DNA of 64,000 bases from Diploscapter coronatus (Eukaryota > Nematoda > Chromadorea > Rhabditida > Rhabditidae). The notes below the pieces were generated by a model. The model saw only the letters and a list, made by a program, of their open reading frames with translations. It was not told the origin of the DNA and did no database searches. The stretch lies in assembly GCA_964036155.1 (NCBI GenBank), contig OZ038423.1, positions 63,069,249 through 63,133,248 of the forward strand, given 5' to 3'. Both the position numbers and the translations under genes were made by a program. Shown here one piece after another: positions 42,863-55,674 of the stretch. The number at the start of each line of letters is the position of its first letter. Position 1 is the stretch's first letter.

Positions 42863-45800
42863 CGTCTGCCTGCCGCTGTTTGAGAAGCACATCTGCAACC
42901 TATCTTTTTCTCATTTGAGTTAGCCATTGCCAATTTCGGCTGTTTATTCGAACGAAAACAGAAGCAGAGGGAGTAGAGAGACGAAGCTTTTATGGTGGAA
43001 GGAATGGAGGAAAATACGACATGACAAATGAAATGAAGAGGAGCGACGGAGAGAGGGAGGGGATGGAAGGAGAATAAAAGCGATAAACCAGAGGGAATGG
43101 CATGAAATCTCGGACTCCTTTGGCTAGCACATCCTCATTATAGGGAGCAGCTTTGGGGCTCCGAGTGAGATGGGAAAGCCTCGAGATGAGTGCAAAAGTG
43201 TCGAGACTACTTCAGTTCCAACGAAAAATAAACTGCTTTTAAAATCAAAGATGACATTTTTCCTCGAGAAAAAAATTCTATAAAGTCGAAAATGAAGCCC
43301 AAAATAGTAGGGAAACGTAGATGGACGAAGAAGAATCTGTTGGGAGAAATGAGGAAATAAGAGATGAGCTTGAAAATAAGCAGGAATATGAGAATACGAG
43401 GATTTGCGAGGCTAAAATTGGTTTGGTGGAAATTTCGGCCATTCGTCCAAAGAACGAGAAGAGTTTTCATTTGATATGCCCTGAAAGATGACGAAAAAGT
43501 AGCGCAGCACAATGCCATGTGTCGGGTTGTCAAGCGGCCTGCACAAATCCAAAGTCCAACTCGCTAAAATGGAAAGCACAAAAGATGTCGTTGCGAAGCA
43601 CAAAAGCTGCTATTTTTCTCTAGACAAAAATTGCATAGCTAATCATCGATAAATGATGATGATGTTCAAAATGGAAAGATTTAGACAGGTATGAAAACCC
43701 GAGAGATGGAGGGCAGATAATTATCGCTTCTTTATACAGAAACACTTAATAGCCGCTAGATAAAGCCATAAAGCGTAAATAAGGCGCTGGCTTTTCAACG
43801 TTTTCTTATGTTGCTTCATTGCCTCGTCTCTTTAGGAAACAATGACCCAGTTTGTGGTGCTGATTTATCTGTGGATAGTGGAAAGGGGCGTAGATACAGT
43901 GAATAAGAAGAGATGGAAGGAGGATGAATATTAGCAGAAACAAGGAAAACAAGCTGCTTGCGAAGGCAGAAAGTGGACGGTTTATGGAGGAGGTGTAGAG
44001 GGATTTGGAAGGGAATTGAATGGGTTGAAAGACAGACAGACAAGGGGGATGGAGGTAAGAGGACAAGTCACTCACTCAGTTGGTCTGTACAAGTAAATGA
44101 CTTGCGGAATCTCAGGGTCATCGAGGCAAACAAGACAAATTGGATGCCACTCCCACAGGCTAATTGTGTGCATCGAGGGCATTATTCGAACGGAGATCGA
44201 AACCAAGCAAGCACAGAAGTCAATGGGATACTTAGATGATTGGAGGCTGTAGGGGATTAAAGAATGATTATGATTCAAAGAAGTCAGATAAGTCCTTAAT
44301 TTAATTGAAAATTTTGCTAACATATGGTAGAGTTTAGAAATAAAGCGAAGATCATGATATAAGCCCAATATTTGAACAGGTTGATGTAAGTCTATCATAA
44401 TATCCGATTCTTAGTATATTACCTTTTGTGTATCAGAAGATCTTGCTTCAATCGGCATACATTACTCAATGACAAAATAATTGGCTAACCTACTGATGAA
44501 GTGGACTTGTTCAAGATAGTGAGAATAGTTTTTATTACGAAATCAAGCGAACTCTGAACTGGAATAAGTAAACGTATTCAGCGGACTCAACTCGACCACT
44601 ATGCCATTGCTGGCTGTTGCAGTTGCAGGCAAAACCGAGAATGCGTATGCAAATGACGAGGAGTCGTCGAGGAGCAAAGCAGGGAACAGAGACAAACTCG
44701 AGATGAAACGCAGCGATAAAGAGATTGAGATATATGAGATAAGCTGGGTTAAGAGATGCAATCAGCTTAGACAAAGAAAGGGGATGGAAGCTGCCTCTTG
44801 AAACTGTAAGAAAAGTGAAACGGGCCGAGAATTCGATCGAGAGACATCAAGTACTCGATGATGAAAGGCATCTATTTGTCACGCAGACATTAACTCGGAC
44901 AATAAAATGAAGGAAGTGGAAGGGATAAATGAGCTACTAGAGATCAGACAGAATTGTGTGTTGAGCAGGTAGCGGACCAGGGAGCACCAAGGATATTTCT
45001 TTCGAGAGTAACAGCTAGCAGTCATTCTCGTTTCTCATTCATTCGAGTTGGAGGCAGGCCCTTCTACCTTCTTGCCTAGCTTTTTTCAGCTTTTCCCGTA
45101 CTTTTCAAAATCTTCTCCAACAGGCGCTCTTCACACGCGAGAAATGAGAGATGAGACAATGGAGAAGAGAGGGAGATGGAAGGAGGGAGAAAGAACGGCA
45201 AGACACCAGAACTCACGTGTAGAGATAGGTTGCAGAAGCGACCAACTGCCTTTGGCAGACTGAATGTATGTGATATGATAAACACTCGCACGTTACAAAG
45301 GTTGGGAGTTTATTTACGGAAAGTGTATCTTATCCAATCAACATATTATTTTTTGGGATTGAAAAGATTGATTATTTGAATGAGATTTTTTTTTTATTAT
45401 GAAGATATGTCCCAGTGAGATACTTGAAAATTGCAATCAATTCACATCCACAGGAAAGATCAACTAAGTCATTTATTCGCGGCTCAAACTTTTTTTTTTT
45501 TTTTAAATCTATTTTGTTTTTATTTCTTTATTTTGTAATATTTGAAGATTAGGTTCTAAATTTAAAATTTCCCTTTAATAAAAAATACAATAAAAGTCAG
45601 GGATGTTGAGTTGGACCCTACCCGACCCGAAATTTTCGGGTCGAATTTTTCGAGTGCATTACGGGTCGGGGCCGGGTCGTAAAATTTCGACTCATCAATA
45701 TCCCTAATGAAAATCGAAGAGTTACTGTAGTTTAGCTCGCAAAACCCAGCTTTCACTCTTTGTTATTCACGCTAAACACGGTGCAATCTTTCTCTCTTAA

Positions 45801-45915
45801 CTTTCTGCACCAATTCATTGCTGCTCTTTCATTTCTTCGCCAATCGTTTTATTCCGACTTTATCGTGGTTTTTTTCTTCGAAGCTGAAAATGAATCTCCC
45901 TCTTTTCTTTCAGCA
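42863..45915. other. Intergenic region of 3.1 kb
   Basis: Upstream of the secreted Lys/Cys-rich gene a minus-strand CATAAAAGC near 42990 may serve as a TATA box. ORFs of 60-108 codons near 43.2-43.6, 44.1-44.4 and 44.6 kb are low-complexity and unspliced. A GC-rich palindromic motif lies at 45614-45680. Nothing else is supported. Confidence 0.4.
45614..45680. repeat. Clustered CGGGTCG palindromic repeats
   Basis: Bases 45623-45643 form a near-perfect 21-nt palindrome: CGACCCGAAA paired around a T with TTTCGGGTCG-like sequence. Two further CGGGTCG units follow at about 45662-45680. The motif stands out from the AT-rich surroundings. Could be a small dispersed repeat or a transcription-factor cluster. 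Confidence 0.5.
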
Positions 45916-48900
45916 ATGAGCAATCAGTTCATCAGAGGACCAGACACGGGCAGAGATGCAGACGATGACTGGTTGAGTGATGAAGAGTCAGGGGATTGGT
46001 TGGGCAATTCCAACAGATTCAATGTGAGATTCACTTTCACGAAAAAGAAATGAGATAATCTCCAGTTCGGACTGACTCCCGATGAGGATCGACCTGCTGC
46101 GAGTGTCTTGCCGAGATCCAGACCTCCGCCGGTAATTTTCATCTTTAACTATCTCGTTTCCTGCGGTTAACCGGGCTTTTTGTACTCCACACCTGCTTTT
46201 TGGAGAGTAGGGGGAAAGAAAAAGCGAGTGGAATACGAGAAATCGTTAACCGCGATTCGAAAAGTTGTAAATCTACAGACCGGTCGTGTTCGTGTCCAAA
46301 AAGACAGAGAAATGAGGGAATCGATGCAGAAGTCGATGAAATACTTCCAGGTAGGGCTTGGTTATTCGAAATTTTGAAAGAACATGAAGTATTCTCAGTG
46401 TTATGCAAACTTATGGAAGATATTTTAGTAGTAATAACATCAAAAATCAGTTTACTTATGCTATTCCCATAGTCTCTGTTAGCTCGAAGCTGTTTTACCC
46501 TTCTGTATATATCACCGGTTATTTTGGTGAGGGAACAGGGGAGAAATAAGAAAAAAGCCGGCGACGAATATAGGAGACCAGCTGGTTTTACATCCAGGAA
46601 CTTTAATATCTTTAACTGTTGCTATCATTCACTGTCCTGATGCATTTCGTCGAGTTATTTCAAAAACATTTGTTTGAATTACTTATTTTTAGGAGCATCA
46701 TGCAGATTTGCTGGCCAGACATCCCGAGGACTGTCTATGTGCGGACTGTACTTCCGACCACGACGAGTTCGACCCAATTGTGCGTCGCGATTCGAATGTA
46801 CTTCTGTCTGTCGGCCCTCCGCCGAATCTGCAGGCACTCGAACCGCAATTCGGCAGCTCCATTCGATCTGCTCCTGCCACTTCCGAAAACTATCCCTTGG
46901 AAGCAGACGATATGCCTTCTACCAGTACGGGTAACGCTTTTTGAAGATTTGAAATAATTATCAGAAATGCTTTGAGATGTAAACGGATTTAATTGCTTCT
47001 GAATACGCTTGCGATTAAGGGTAATTTGATGAAATTCTATAAATTGAAAGAGCAGAATTTTTACTATACGAAAATCGCGTAACATCTTATTGTAGTTGGT
47101 TCTCATCTATGCACTTTCAATTCTATCTAATTATCAAAAATTGATATTTATTTGAAGAATAAATTTTCACAAGATGATTCAAATTTCCTAGAACTATCAA
47201 GATATTCTCGCGTTATAACTAATTACTTGTCCGCTTATTTACTATCTGTTGTACACTCTTGCTCGTAATGGTCCTTTCAGCATATTTTCAAAAATTGAAT
47301 ATCGCTTTATTGCTTGCGGATAGATATTTCACTTATTTGAGTTGCTGGTATTCTTCAAAGGGACTATTTTGGAGAGTATTTTTAGATCACGATAAATGGG
47401 ATTGTTGTTTGCAGCTCGAGTGAATCCTGGCCGAACGCCTCTCGCCGACCGCTCGATGCCATGCATATCCCGTCGCAGCTCCTCTCCGGCCACTCAGCCA
47501 ACCACCATGCAGATGATTCAGGCATTCATCAAGAGTGCTGACAAGGTACGAAATGTGCAATATAAATTGCAGATTATAGTCTCTTTCTAAGTTTGATTCA
47601 TATTAATTTTTACTTTTTGATTTGTATCCATGTGCAATCGAAAAATTAAATTTCACCTCCATGATATTTTGAAGAGAAGAAATAACATGATGATACTTTC
47701 TAATTTCAGCCCCTTTCCCACTGTGAACACACTGCAGAAGCGAAAATCATCAAATGCGTGACTGGATACGTGAATGGGTTCCATCAAGACCAGGACCAGG
47801 CAGCCAAATTGGCCAAACAGGCTCTTGGAGCGGGTAAATCATTCAAAGATTTACTGAAAGATGCTAAGTTTATACTTTCTTTATCAATGCTGACGAAGAG
47901 TTAAACATAAACTCACATGATGAGATAAGCCAAAAATTTATTCAGACCAGGTCTGGGCGGTATATAAATGCGCCATTAACGAAGGCCTATTTTTGATCCA
48001 TTTTCAAGACAAACTCGAAAACGAAAATAAAGAGTTGAGAGGATTTTCGGTAGTCGAAAGTGGGAAAATAAAAACCCAGCGCCTCTCAGACTTGATTCAG
48101 ATAAGTATTAAAACAGGCCGTATTTCCCTTTTCTCAGGTATATTTTCCTTACTTTTGGTATAAAATAAAATTTTATCCTCTAAGAAAAATTCAATGCAAT
48201 TCATATTCAGGCAATCTTTCTCTGCGCATCGAGTCTGACGATTATCAATTCCCCCCTTCGATTCAAAAGCGAGAGCAGGGAAATGACGACGAGATCATCT
48301 TCCTGCGTCCAGTTCTCATCGGTCAGTTTTAGTTTTGTAGAAGATTATTTTATCGGATACTTTTTCAAGTGAATTATTTCCGTATTTCCATGGACTATTT
48401 TTTAAAAAGAAATTTCTTTAATTGGTCATTTGTAATTCACTATCTCTGACAAGATGGCAATGAGCGGGATAGGTGATCGAAAGTGGTGCAAGATAATTAG
48501 GGACTGCAAAAGGTTTTACAAAATTTATAATTTTCCGATTTTTCTACCTCAAAAGTTCAATCTTGACGTAACTAAAACGTTTGAAGGAAAAACAGAATAA
48601 AAAATCATTTTTGGCTGAAAAATTCCACCGAAAGCTGTCATCAAAATGAACACGGTTTTGCTTTACAAAAAAGTTATTAACACCAAACAGCATCGGAGTT
48701 TCAGATTGATTTTAATATAGAAGGCCATTTCATTGAGTGATCCACCGAATTAGCTTAAGATTTTTTTTTTTTTTAAATGTATATTTTGAAGGGGACTTGC
48801 TTCCTATTTTTGGGATTTCCAATTACCACTTTTTGATTAAAAGCGCAAAATGCGAGGAGGCGGAGTTTGAGGTCTCTAAAGATAGTGAATTTCACCAACT

Positions 48901-51900
48901 TGTTCATATGTGCTCACAGTTTGAATAATTCGCTACTCGTACAGTCATTTGAAATATTATCACTTGATAATCTGCCTAACATCTCTAGTTTCGATACAAA
49001 CTATTCTTTTAAAAAATCCTGATTTCAGATGCGTGCGCTGTGATGAAGCAGTACGATTCGAAGTACGATATGAAATGGAAGGTGAAGACGCAGGACGCGA
49101 CCGCCAGAGAGGCTAAATGCCTCAAAATGCAGGCCTTCAAGGACCTGCTTCTGCTCTTCATTCTCAGAGGGCATAAGGTGTGCTATTTCTTTACGATAAT
49201 GCTTATTTTTCCAGACTTCAGAAAATGATTTTAAAAAAAGTTCAAATTTTAGATATAATATCAGTCAAATGAAGTGAAAGTTCGTGTGTTAAAGAGCGCC
49301 TTGCGAGAAATGCGTGTCACGACTATGCGCAGAGAGGGAGGCTAGAGCGCAGACAAAGTCAACGGGGGACAATGGAAAGAGTGATACACAATTTTCTGTG
49401 TCCCTCGCCTTTTCTCGCTATCTTTCCAACAGACGAACTTTCACTTAGTTTGACCGAACCAATACATTGGTGAGCAAAAGTTAGGAAACGCATGGTCATT
49501 TTTGTATAACCTTTTAACCTAATCAATGTCCTCAGGTCTAACTGAAATTTGACAGGACTATGTAACTTAGTGTACTCTATATGTATGCCAAATTCTTACC
49601 CAATCTGATCATAATGAATTAGTATACTTGGCAAGATTAAGGAAACGTTGTGTTTCCAAACTTTCGTCCACAACTGTCTAATCAACTAGATTTGATGTGA
49701 ATCAATACATTCGAATTAGTAACTTTCAGACAGAACTTCTGGTGCCCGAATACTATAGAAGAATCATCGAAGTAAATGAAGCGTTTAACAAAAGAGGCGA
49801 GCTTACAGTTCTCCAGGAATTGGAAAATCTGGTTAGTTTCTAAAATTATCGAAAATACGTTTATTTATTGTGGAAAAGTCTTTAAGGGAATTTTCTTATT
49901 TTAGCCATTTGCCTTTCATACTTGAAACAAATACGTAAAAAGTATGAGAACTGAATGAGCCCTCATAAAGAATATTTGTCGCATACAATGGACAATATTC
50001 AATTTTTGATTGAAAAACATTTTATACATTCCACATTTAAAATGAAAATTACCAAGATATCTTTTTAGAAATATGGAGGATTTGATAAAACTGCTCTATT
50101 TCAGACAGACGACATGAGCCTGTTCGTAAATCTGTACGAGACTGGAGTCATCTGTTTTCTCGAAACCAACAGGAACTACAGAACAGGAAATGTATAGCAG
50201 TTAGATTTCATTTTTGAAATTGGAAATATCGATGATTTGCATAAACCAAATTTTTATTTCCTTATTTATGCGAAAATTCATGAAAGTCATTTGAAAATTT
50301 CGCCGTTGCGCTTTATGAAAGATATTGAAAAATACACGAAAATTCAAAGGAAGAAACGAACGAATAAGCAGGTTACTTACGAAAAGATTTTCCACCCATT
50401 AAGTATGATTAGGTATATTTAATGGAAAAACCTTTAGCCGACGACTTGTTTGCAAACGTGGATGACTGTGGTCAGGGAGAGAACGGTTCAGGTAAGTACT
50501 TCTTTTCCATTTGACAGAATGATTTATGACTTTTAGCTAAATGCCTGTCTCGTCTCCTCCTTCTACTACGATCGCCACATCGCCAATAGGAATCTGGATC
50601 TCCTGCAGCAAGGATACGTCTTTGAAAAGGTAAACAAAGGTTCATTTTACTCTATTTGACCTAAAAATAAATTTCAAAGCATTTAATTGCCTATTTTATC
50701 GTGTTCAAATGGTGAGCTAATTGAATAAAATTTCACACAATCAGCCAAATACTAAACTGAAAGTACAAGCAAAGTTTTCAATAACTACATTCAGAGCAGC
50801 GATCACTCGCAAGGACTGCAGGAATTCGAATTCAAACAGGCCAACAAACGATTCCTCACCCCAATCTTCGTTTCCAAGAAGAAGATTTTAGTAGGCAAAA
50901 TATTCCTTATTGTCATCACGCAAAAAGCGGTTATTCGAACATAGGGAAGCGTGAAACGCTTGAAATTCTTTAATCTCTTCGACAAAAATGAGGAGATAGC
51001 TTGCTTAATGAAGAGTTGACGCATTTCCGTCATATGGTGTCTTTCTCAGAACTTGTACCATCATGATTAGAATAGTGAAAATATTCTAAGTCGAAATAGA
51101 TATGGGAAATTTTTTTTTTATAGATTTCGTCCATCTCATTAGATAGTGAAAGTTAGAAACGGGATCAGTTTGCGATAATTTAAAATCTCGTTAATTCGAT
51201 ACTGAATCATTTCATTCTCTTCTACGACGTCGAATTTTCATAATCCAAGAACACTTCTTCAATTCTATGTTAATGATCACGAATAATCTTCTTCCAGGTG
51301 ATGCCACTTACATTCCATTCGAAAGTAGCCTTCACGCAGTTCCGCGGGCACAAAACTGGTCGAAATAATAAGTTCAAGGGCCCGAGAACCAAGTACCAAT
51401 CAGTTATGGGTCCCATTGTGAGTTGATGCTTTCTGGCTAACTTGATTGTGACAATTGAAGATGCTGCGATATGATATGAAGGAGAACGACAAAATCTCCC
51501 GTCACGACTATGAAATACTCGTCCTAGAAAATCAGCTCACCATCGAGAAGCAGAAGGAGTTGGTAATGTTTTCCTGAAAAAAAAAAGTTCAGATTTGCTT
51601 ACATTTTCATCTTTTGATAAATGATTGATGTTAGTTCTCGAAGATGAAGATTCATTGAATACACCCTTATCTGCAATTCTGCAATTTCTGAACTTGTAGA
51701 AGATGTTTAGTATTCAGGCGATGCTTCTGGCCGCGTCGTACCTCCAAATGCCCCAACTAATGCTCCGCTGCACGCAAACTCTCCTCCTGCTCATGACATA
51801 TCTTGAACTTCTGGTAAGCTATTTTTCTTACTCACCATTTACTAAATTCAATCTTGTGAATGCGAACTCACATCAAATTTTGCAATCTCACAATCCGATT

Positions 51901-51996
51901 GAAAAATTACTTTTTAGGAGTTTACTTTAATTTTCAAATTTTCTTTAATTTCAGCCTAAAAATCCAGATTATTGGCCTGAATTTCTCGATTCATGA
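45916..51996 (+). CDS. Uncharacterised 636-residue protein, possible BTB-like C-terminus
   Basis: Seventeen exons all keep phase: 45916-46023, 46066-46131, 46693-46930, 47415-47545, 47710-47833, 47946-48137, 48211-48321, 49029-49177, 49730-49831, 50105-50191, 50438-50491, 50537-50629, 50795-50890, 51298-51417, 51461-51562, 51718-51813 and 51955-51996. TCTTTCAG lies 2 nt before the ATG, a likely spliced-leader site. The first ~140 residues are acidic and Ser/Pro-rich (ADDDWLSDEESGDWLG). The middle is a folded helical region (LKMQAFKDLLLLFILRGHK, VNLYETGVICFLETNRNYR). Near residue 592 MLLAASYLQMPQLMLRC resembles the helix that closes BTB/POZ domains. The acceptor of exon 15 (AATTGAAG) is weak. 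Whether all exons belong to one gene is likely but unproven. Function unknown. Confidence 0.75.
46180..46350 (+). other. Coding-like unassigned segment in intron 2 of the 636-residue gene
   Basis: An open frame reads GGKKKRVEYEKSLTAIRKVV... to YFQ and then meets a good donor (CAG/GTAGGG at 46350). Composition is strongly coding-like, but none of the available acceptors joins it in phase to exon 2. It could be an alternative exon with an unseen partner or an alternative first exon. Confidence 0.35.
49264..49454. mobile_element. MITE-like element of about 190 bp in an intron
   Basis: The ends are inverted repeats of about 28 bp: GTCAAATGAAGTGAAAGTTC at left and, reverse-complemented, GTCAAACTAAGTGAAAGTTC at right, both continuing GT(G/C)TGTT. 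There is no ORF. No convincing target-site duplication is visible. It lies in intron 8 of the 636-residue gene. Directly downstream (from about 49468) TTGGTGAGCAAAAGTTAGGA resembles a Tc1/mariner terminal repeat, but no partner end was found. Confidence 0.55.
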
Positions 51997-52513
51997 TTCC
52001 ATCCCACAATCAGTAACAACAACCGCCTATTTGATGCATTTCTGTCTTCTTGCATATCTCCTTCTTCCTTCTTGTCCTCGCTTCCCATCTATGCTACTTA
52101 ATTCTAAATGTTTTATGAAGATATTACAATTTTCACTTATTCATTCCATTAAAGTGCGCATGTGATTTTTCTCATCACGGGTACTTATTTTGTCGTCTAT
52201 GCTTACTTTAAACGTTTTCCAACTTATTGTATAATGAATAAACATACTTCGTGGAACAAATTCATAGCTTCATGAACGAGTTGAATTGATTGAAATACTT
52301 GTCACTTGTTATATTCTGCTCACTGGATGCTTCATGTAAGAACATTATTTTGGAATATACAGAAATTTGCATGGATTTTTAAGCTCGAAGGTTTCTTTTT
52401 AATTTGTACGTTTCATGTCTTAAAGTTGATGATGATCATTGTAAATCTGATCTCATTTTGTTTCGAATCGGCTCCTTTCATTTGACTATCTGCGAGATTT
52501 GCAAAAAGAACAT
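51997..52513. other. Intergenic, convergent 3' ends
   Basis: The 517 bp between the 636-residue gene (+) and a small membrane-protein gene (-). An AATAAA near 52226 on the plus strand is a plausible poly(A) signal. Nothing else is seen. Confidence 0.5.
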
Positions 52514-53045
52514 TCAGACTTCGTCGTAGGAGACAGTGGCAGAGTCTCGTTGCGGCCGCATCGAAATCGACATGCCGCTTTCTTCTGACAGATCGCTGAA
52601 ACCAATGATATTACTGCAATTCATCAGCAACAAACTAACACCTAAAATGGACTATAACGATTCGTTTGCATTAAAATAACCAGTTTCTTTCTAGCGTGAA
52701 TCAGGGAAAAATCCACCGCTAAAATTTTTAAAATGAATTTGAAGAAAAGTTTAAATCCTACCGCAAAACGATTTTCTTGGAAGTCTTCTTCGGCGTTTCC
52801 TTTTCGCCATTTTTCGACTGTAGACTGATCGTTACGGAGATGTGGCTGCAATGGTTTCGATTGAAAAATATGGATAACATTGAATCCCACCCGTCAGAAG
52901 CCCTTGCATTTCGATTTTTGTCGCTGCCCTCAGACTTTGAAGAAGACGGGCCTTTCCGATGGCAGCAAGTGGTCGTGAGGGCGAAGGGAACGAGCAGACA
53001 CCAGAAATGGAGCAGGAACAGATAATCGGATAGTGGATTCGACAT
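52514..53045 (-). CDS. Small single-pass membrane protein, 121 residues
   Basis: Two exons in phase: 52762-53045 and 52514-52595. The ATG at 53045 lies 11 nt after an acceptor CGTTCCAG. The N-terminus MSNPLSDYLFLLHFWCLLVP continues into a hydrophobic anchor ending TTTCC; then come a Ser/Lys-rich stretch (KGPSSSKSEGSDKNRNARAS), a lysine-rich KETPKKTSKK and the tail DSATVSYDEV. This could be a type III anchor or a signal peptide with a basic mature chain. Family not recognised. It is divergently arranged with the gene starting at 53286, with 240 bp between the ATGs. Confidence 0.65.
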
Positions 53046-53285
53046 CGAGGAACAGGCTGGAACGGGTAGAATAAGTTGAAAAAGTCGAGAAAGAGTAACG
53101 ACAAGAAACGAAAGAAAAAATGAAATTCTGTTCAAACTGCCACTGTGCATACGGACAAAATGCATCATTTCTCGCTTCTCTGCGTCACTCTGATTTTCCT
53201 TTTCTCGATTTTTCGCCAGTGATTTCGCACTTTTTGTCCCAAAATCCTTCCGAATTTTCATTTTCCTGTTCAGTTAGCACTCAAA
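53046..53285. promoter_or_regulatory. Divergent promoter region
   Basis: The 240 bp separating two head-to-head genes. Acceptors lie close to both ATGs (CGTTCCAG for the minus gene, CTGTTCAG for the plus gene), so leaders are spliced. No clear TATA box. Confidence 0.4.
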
Positions 53286-54549
53286 ATGTCGACCACGGGC
53301 AGCCTGAACTACTACTTCGAGCAGCTGCAGCAGAATCACTGGGTCAAGAAGGTACATCAGACGAAAGATCAGGGATTTATGTTTCGCGATCAAAACGAGA
53401 GTCGAGTTGAATTTCCCATCCACTCTGACCAAATGTTCCAAAATTCCTGTGATTGCAGGCGATGGAGACGTACAACTCAACGAAGAAGTGGCACCCGCTG
53501 GTGGAGACGATGCTGGAAACGATGGAGGGCTGGCTGCAAGGACTGCAGGGAATCGGTTTGCTGCTGGATGAAAAGACGGCTGGAATGAGACAGAGAGGGC
53601 TGACTCTCGCAGAGACGGCAGGGAAGTACATCGCTCTGCCTGTCGTCTTCTTCACCAACATCGTTTTCTCTTTCGCCAACATCGTTCTCTTCGGTAAGCA
53701 GAAAAACTGAACTGTGGTCGGATCCACGAAAGACTGGGAACATTCCCAGTGAGAAATTACCTTCCAAAAATTTAGTGAAGCTCACATTCGGAGTACTTTC
53801 AAGCATTGGTCTCATCTCAAATTAAGAAAAAATCGCTCCACTTTGGGTAAATCCATACTAAAAGCCTCGAGCTAACAACTTGGACTATACAGCCCATTTC
53901 CAGTGTGGATGATGATCCGCGAAGCGTGGCAGTCTGTGCACGACAGAGTCTTCTACGCCGTTAGAATCTGCATTGGGGCAGCCATCCTTTTCACTCAGGT
54001 TCGTCTTTTTCAAAGGAGATCGTCAAAAGTCGATTCAGCTTTTCTAAATTTTGAATTCCTGCCTCTAATCTAATTGCCCTCTTTTCAGTACGTGTATTCA
54101 TGCGGCCGCTATCTGCTGGATCTGTGCGAGAAGACCGCTCAGGAGAAACTGTCCGACTCTGCGCAGCACGACGTCATCTCTTCCATGTCGAAGAGGTGGG
54201 GTTGAAATCGAGTCGAGCAAATTCAAGCATTTTTAAAGTTCAAAAACGAAATTTTTTGCTTTCTGGTGTAACGATATTTCATCGTCAAAGTTAATCTCAC
54301 TTGCGCTTCTCGAGAGATAACCAACGAATGATCCATACTATACAGTTACGTAACTCTGACAATCTCCAAGAATTGACTAATTTCAGAGTGGCGAAACTGA
54401 AGTCGGATGCCTCTCTGCACGCCTCAGCCCTGCGCAAGCGCGTCAACCTCACTGCTGTAGTCAGCAACGGCTTCTCCACTTCCACTCCCAAGGCCAATGG
54501 CTCTGCCACTTCCCCTTCTGCCTCTAATTCCACCTCCGCTCCTCACTGA
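53286..54549 (+). CDS. Uncharacterised membrane-associated protein with two hydrophobic segments, 221 residues
   Basis: Five exons in phase: 53286-53351, 53459-53693, 53904-53998, 54089-54195 and 54387-54549. It opens MSTTGSLNYYFEQLQQNHW, then an amphipathic helix (MLETMEGWLQGLQGIGLLL). A first hydrophobic span reads YIALPVVFFTNIVFSFANIV and a second VRICIGAAILFTQYVYS, separated by about 30 residues. The C-terminus is basic, then Ser/Thr/Ala-rich (STPKANGSATSPSASNS). The architecture suggests a membrane hairpin or lipid-droplet/ER protein. Perilipin was considered because of the amphipathic N-terminus, but the strongly hydrophobic spans do not fit. Exon codon use is GC-rich, as for a well-expressed host gene. 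Confidence 0.75.
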
Positions 54550-55070
54550 TTCCATTGATTCCTGTCCCTCTCAACTCCACATTTACGCAAGTTTTTCCAC
54601 CTTTTTTTTTTGTCTCGACCGTCATTCTGTATATTCTTGAATTTTTAAATTTGAACATTTGAGACTGCATTTTCATGTAAATTTGATTCAATTCTGCTCA
54701 AGTTTTATCATTTTACCACATCCTTTTGATATTGATTATCAACGTTTTATCACTGCTGAAAACATGGGTTTCTGAGCGATAAAGTTTTGATTTGGAGTTT
54801 TTGTTTGATTCATTTGCACTACCAATCGTTTCATATACGAACTAATTATTTTTTATTGATACCTTTTTCATTCGTCTTTCGAGAGCCTTTGAATTTTTCC
54901 TTCCCTGAAAAATTTCGATAATTTTCAACTAATAATTAGAATATATCGACAGTTTGTTCAATCGAATCAAAATATTCACTCATTACCTTCATCAGTTTGT
55001 TGGAAGAATATCAGAATTTAACAAGACGGTCATTCATCTACTTCGAGCTCGTAAGTCTACACCGTCACGG
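54550..55070. other. Intergenic
   Basis: AT-rich 3' flank of the 221-residue gene. No gene or RNA seen. Confidence 0.5.
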
Positions 55071-55674
55071 TCTGTCAAGTCTTTAGCATGGTGCATTCGG
55101 TACGTGCCAAGCTAAGACAAACGCATGCGTTAAAGAATCGATTCATTGATTTTTCCGCCAATTTCGTCGATAATTCCCTAATTAAGTTATTTGCTATTTT
55201 CACCATTTCTAAACAAGTAACATCTGCGAACATGAATAAGCCCGTCATTTTGAGACCCTACTCACCTGAATTGGACGTGTTTACGAGCTCTGAAAGTTTT
55301 TGAAACAAGGGCAGTTTCTGATCTTGCATAACTCGATTCAGTTTTCAGAATTGCTATGAATTTTATCTTACAAGATAAGATGCTACACTCTGGTATCAGT
55401 TATCGTCGGACAGAATGAATAAAAGCAATGTTTTATTGAACATTCGACAAATTAGACAAATTTTCGGAATGCATTTGAATTAGTGAAGTAAAATGAATAA
55501 AGAAATTCAAGTAAAAAAACTAAGCAGTCGTGGTGAGCTGTATAAACTTTGTCTATACATATGGAACGTCTTTCCACATTTTACCACAATTTGAGATGTT
55601 TTTGGCTCATCATGATAAAATACCATTCGAGTTCAGTTGCTTCGGACGATGAGGTGTAACTTTAATAACTTTGA

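Noticed and set aside
44072..44398. 108-residue minus-strand ORF with an ATG
   Set aside because: No splice or signal features and low-complexity composition; consistent with chance in a 3-kb intergenic gap.
49468..49680. Second transposon next to the MITE-like element
   Set aside because: Only one terminal-like sequence is present; the second similar motif is in direct, not inverted, orientation.
53286..54549. Perilipin (lipid-droplet coat) identity
   Set aside because: An amphipathic N-terminus recalls perilipins, but two strongly hydrophobic spans and the short length do not fit.
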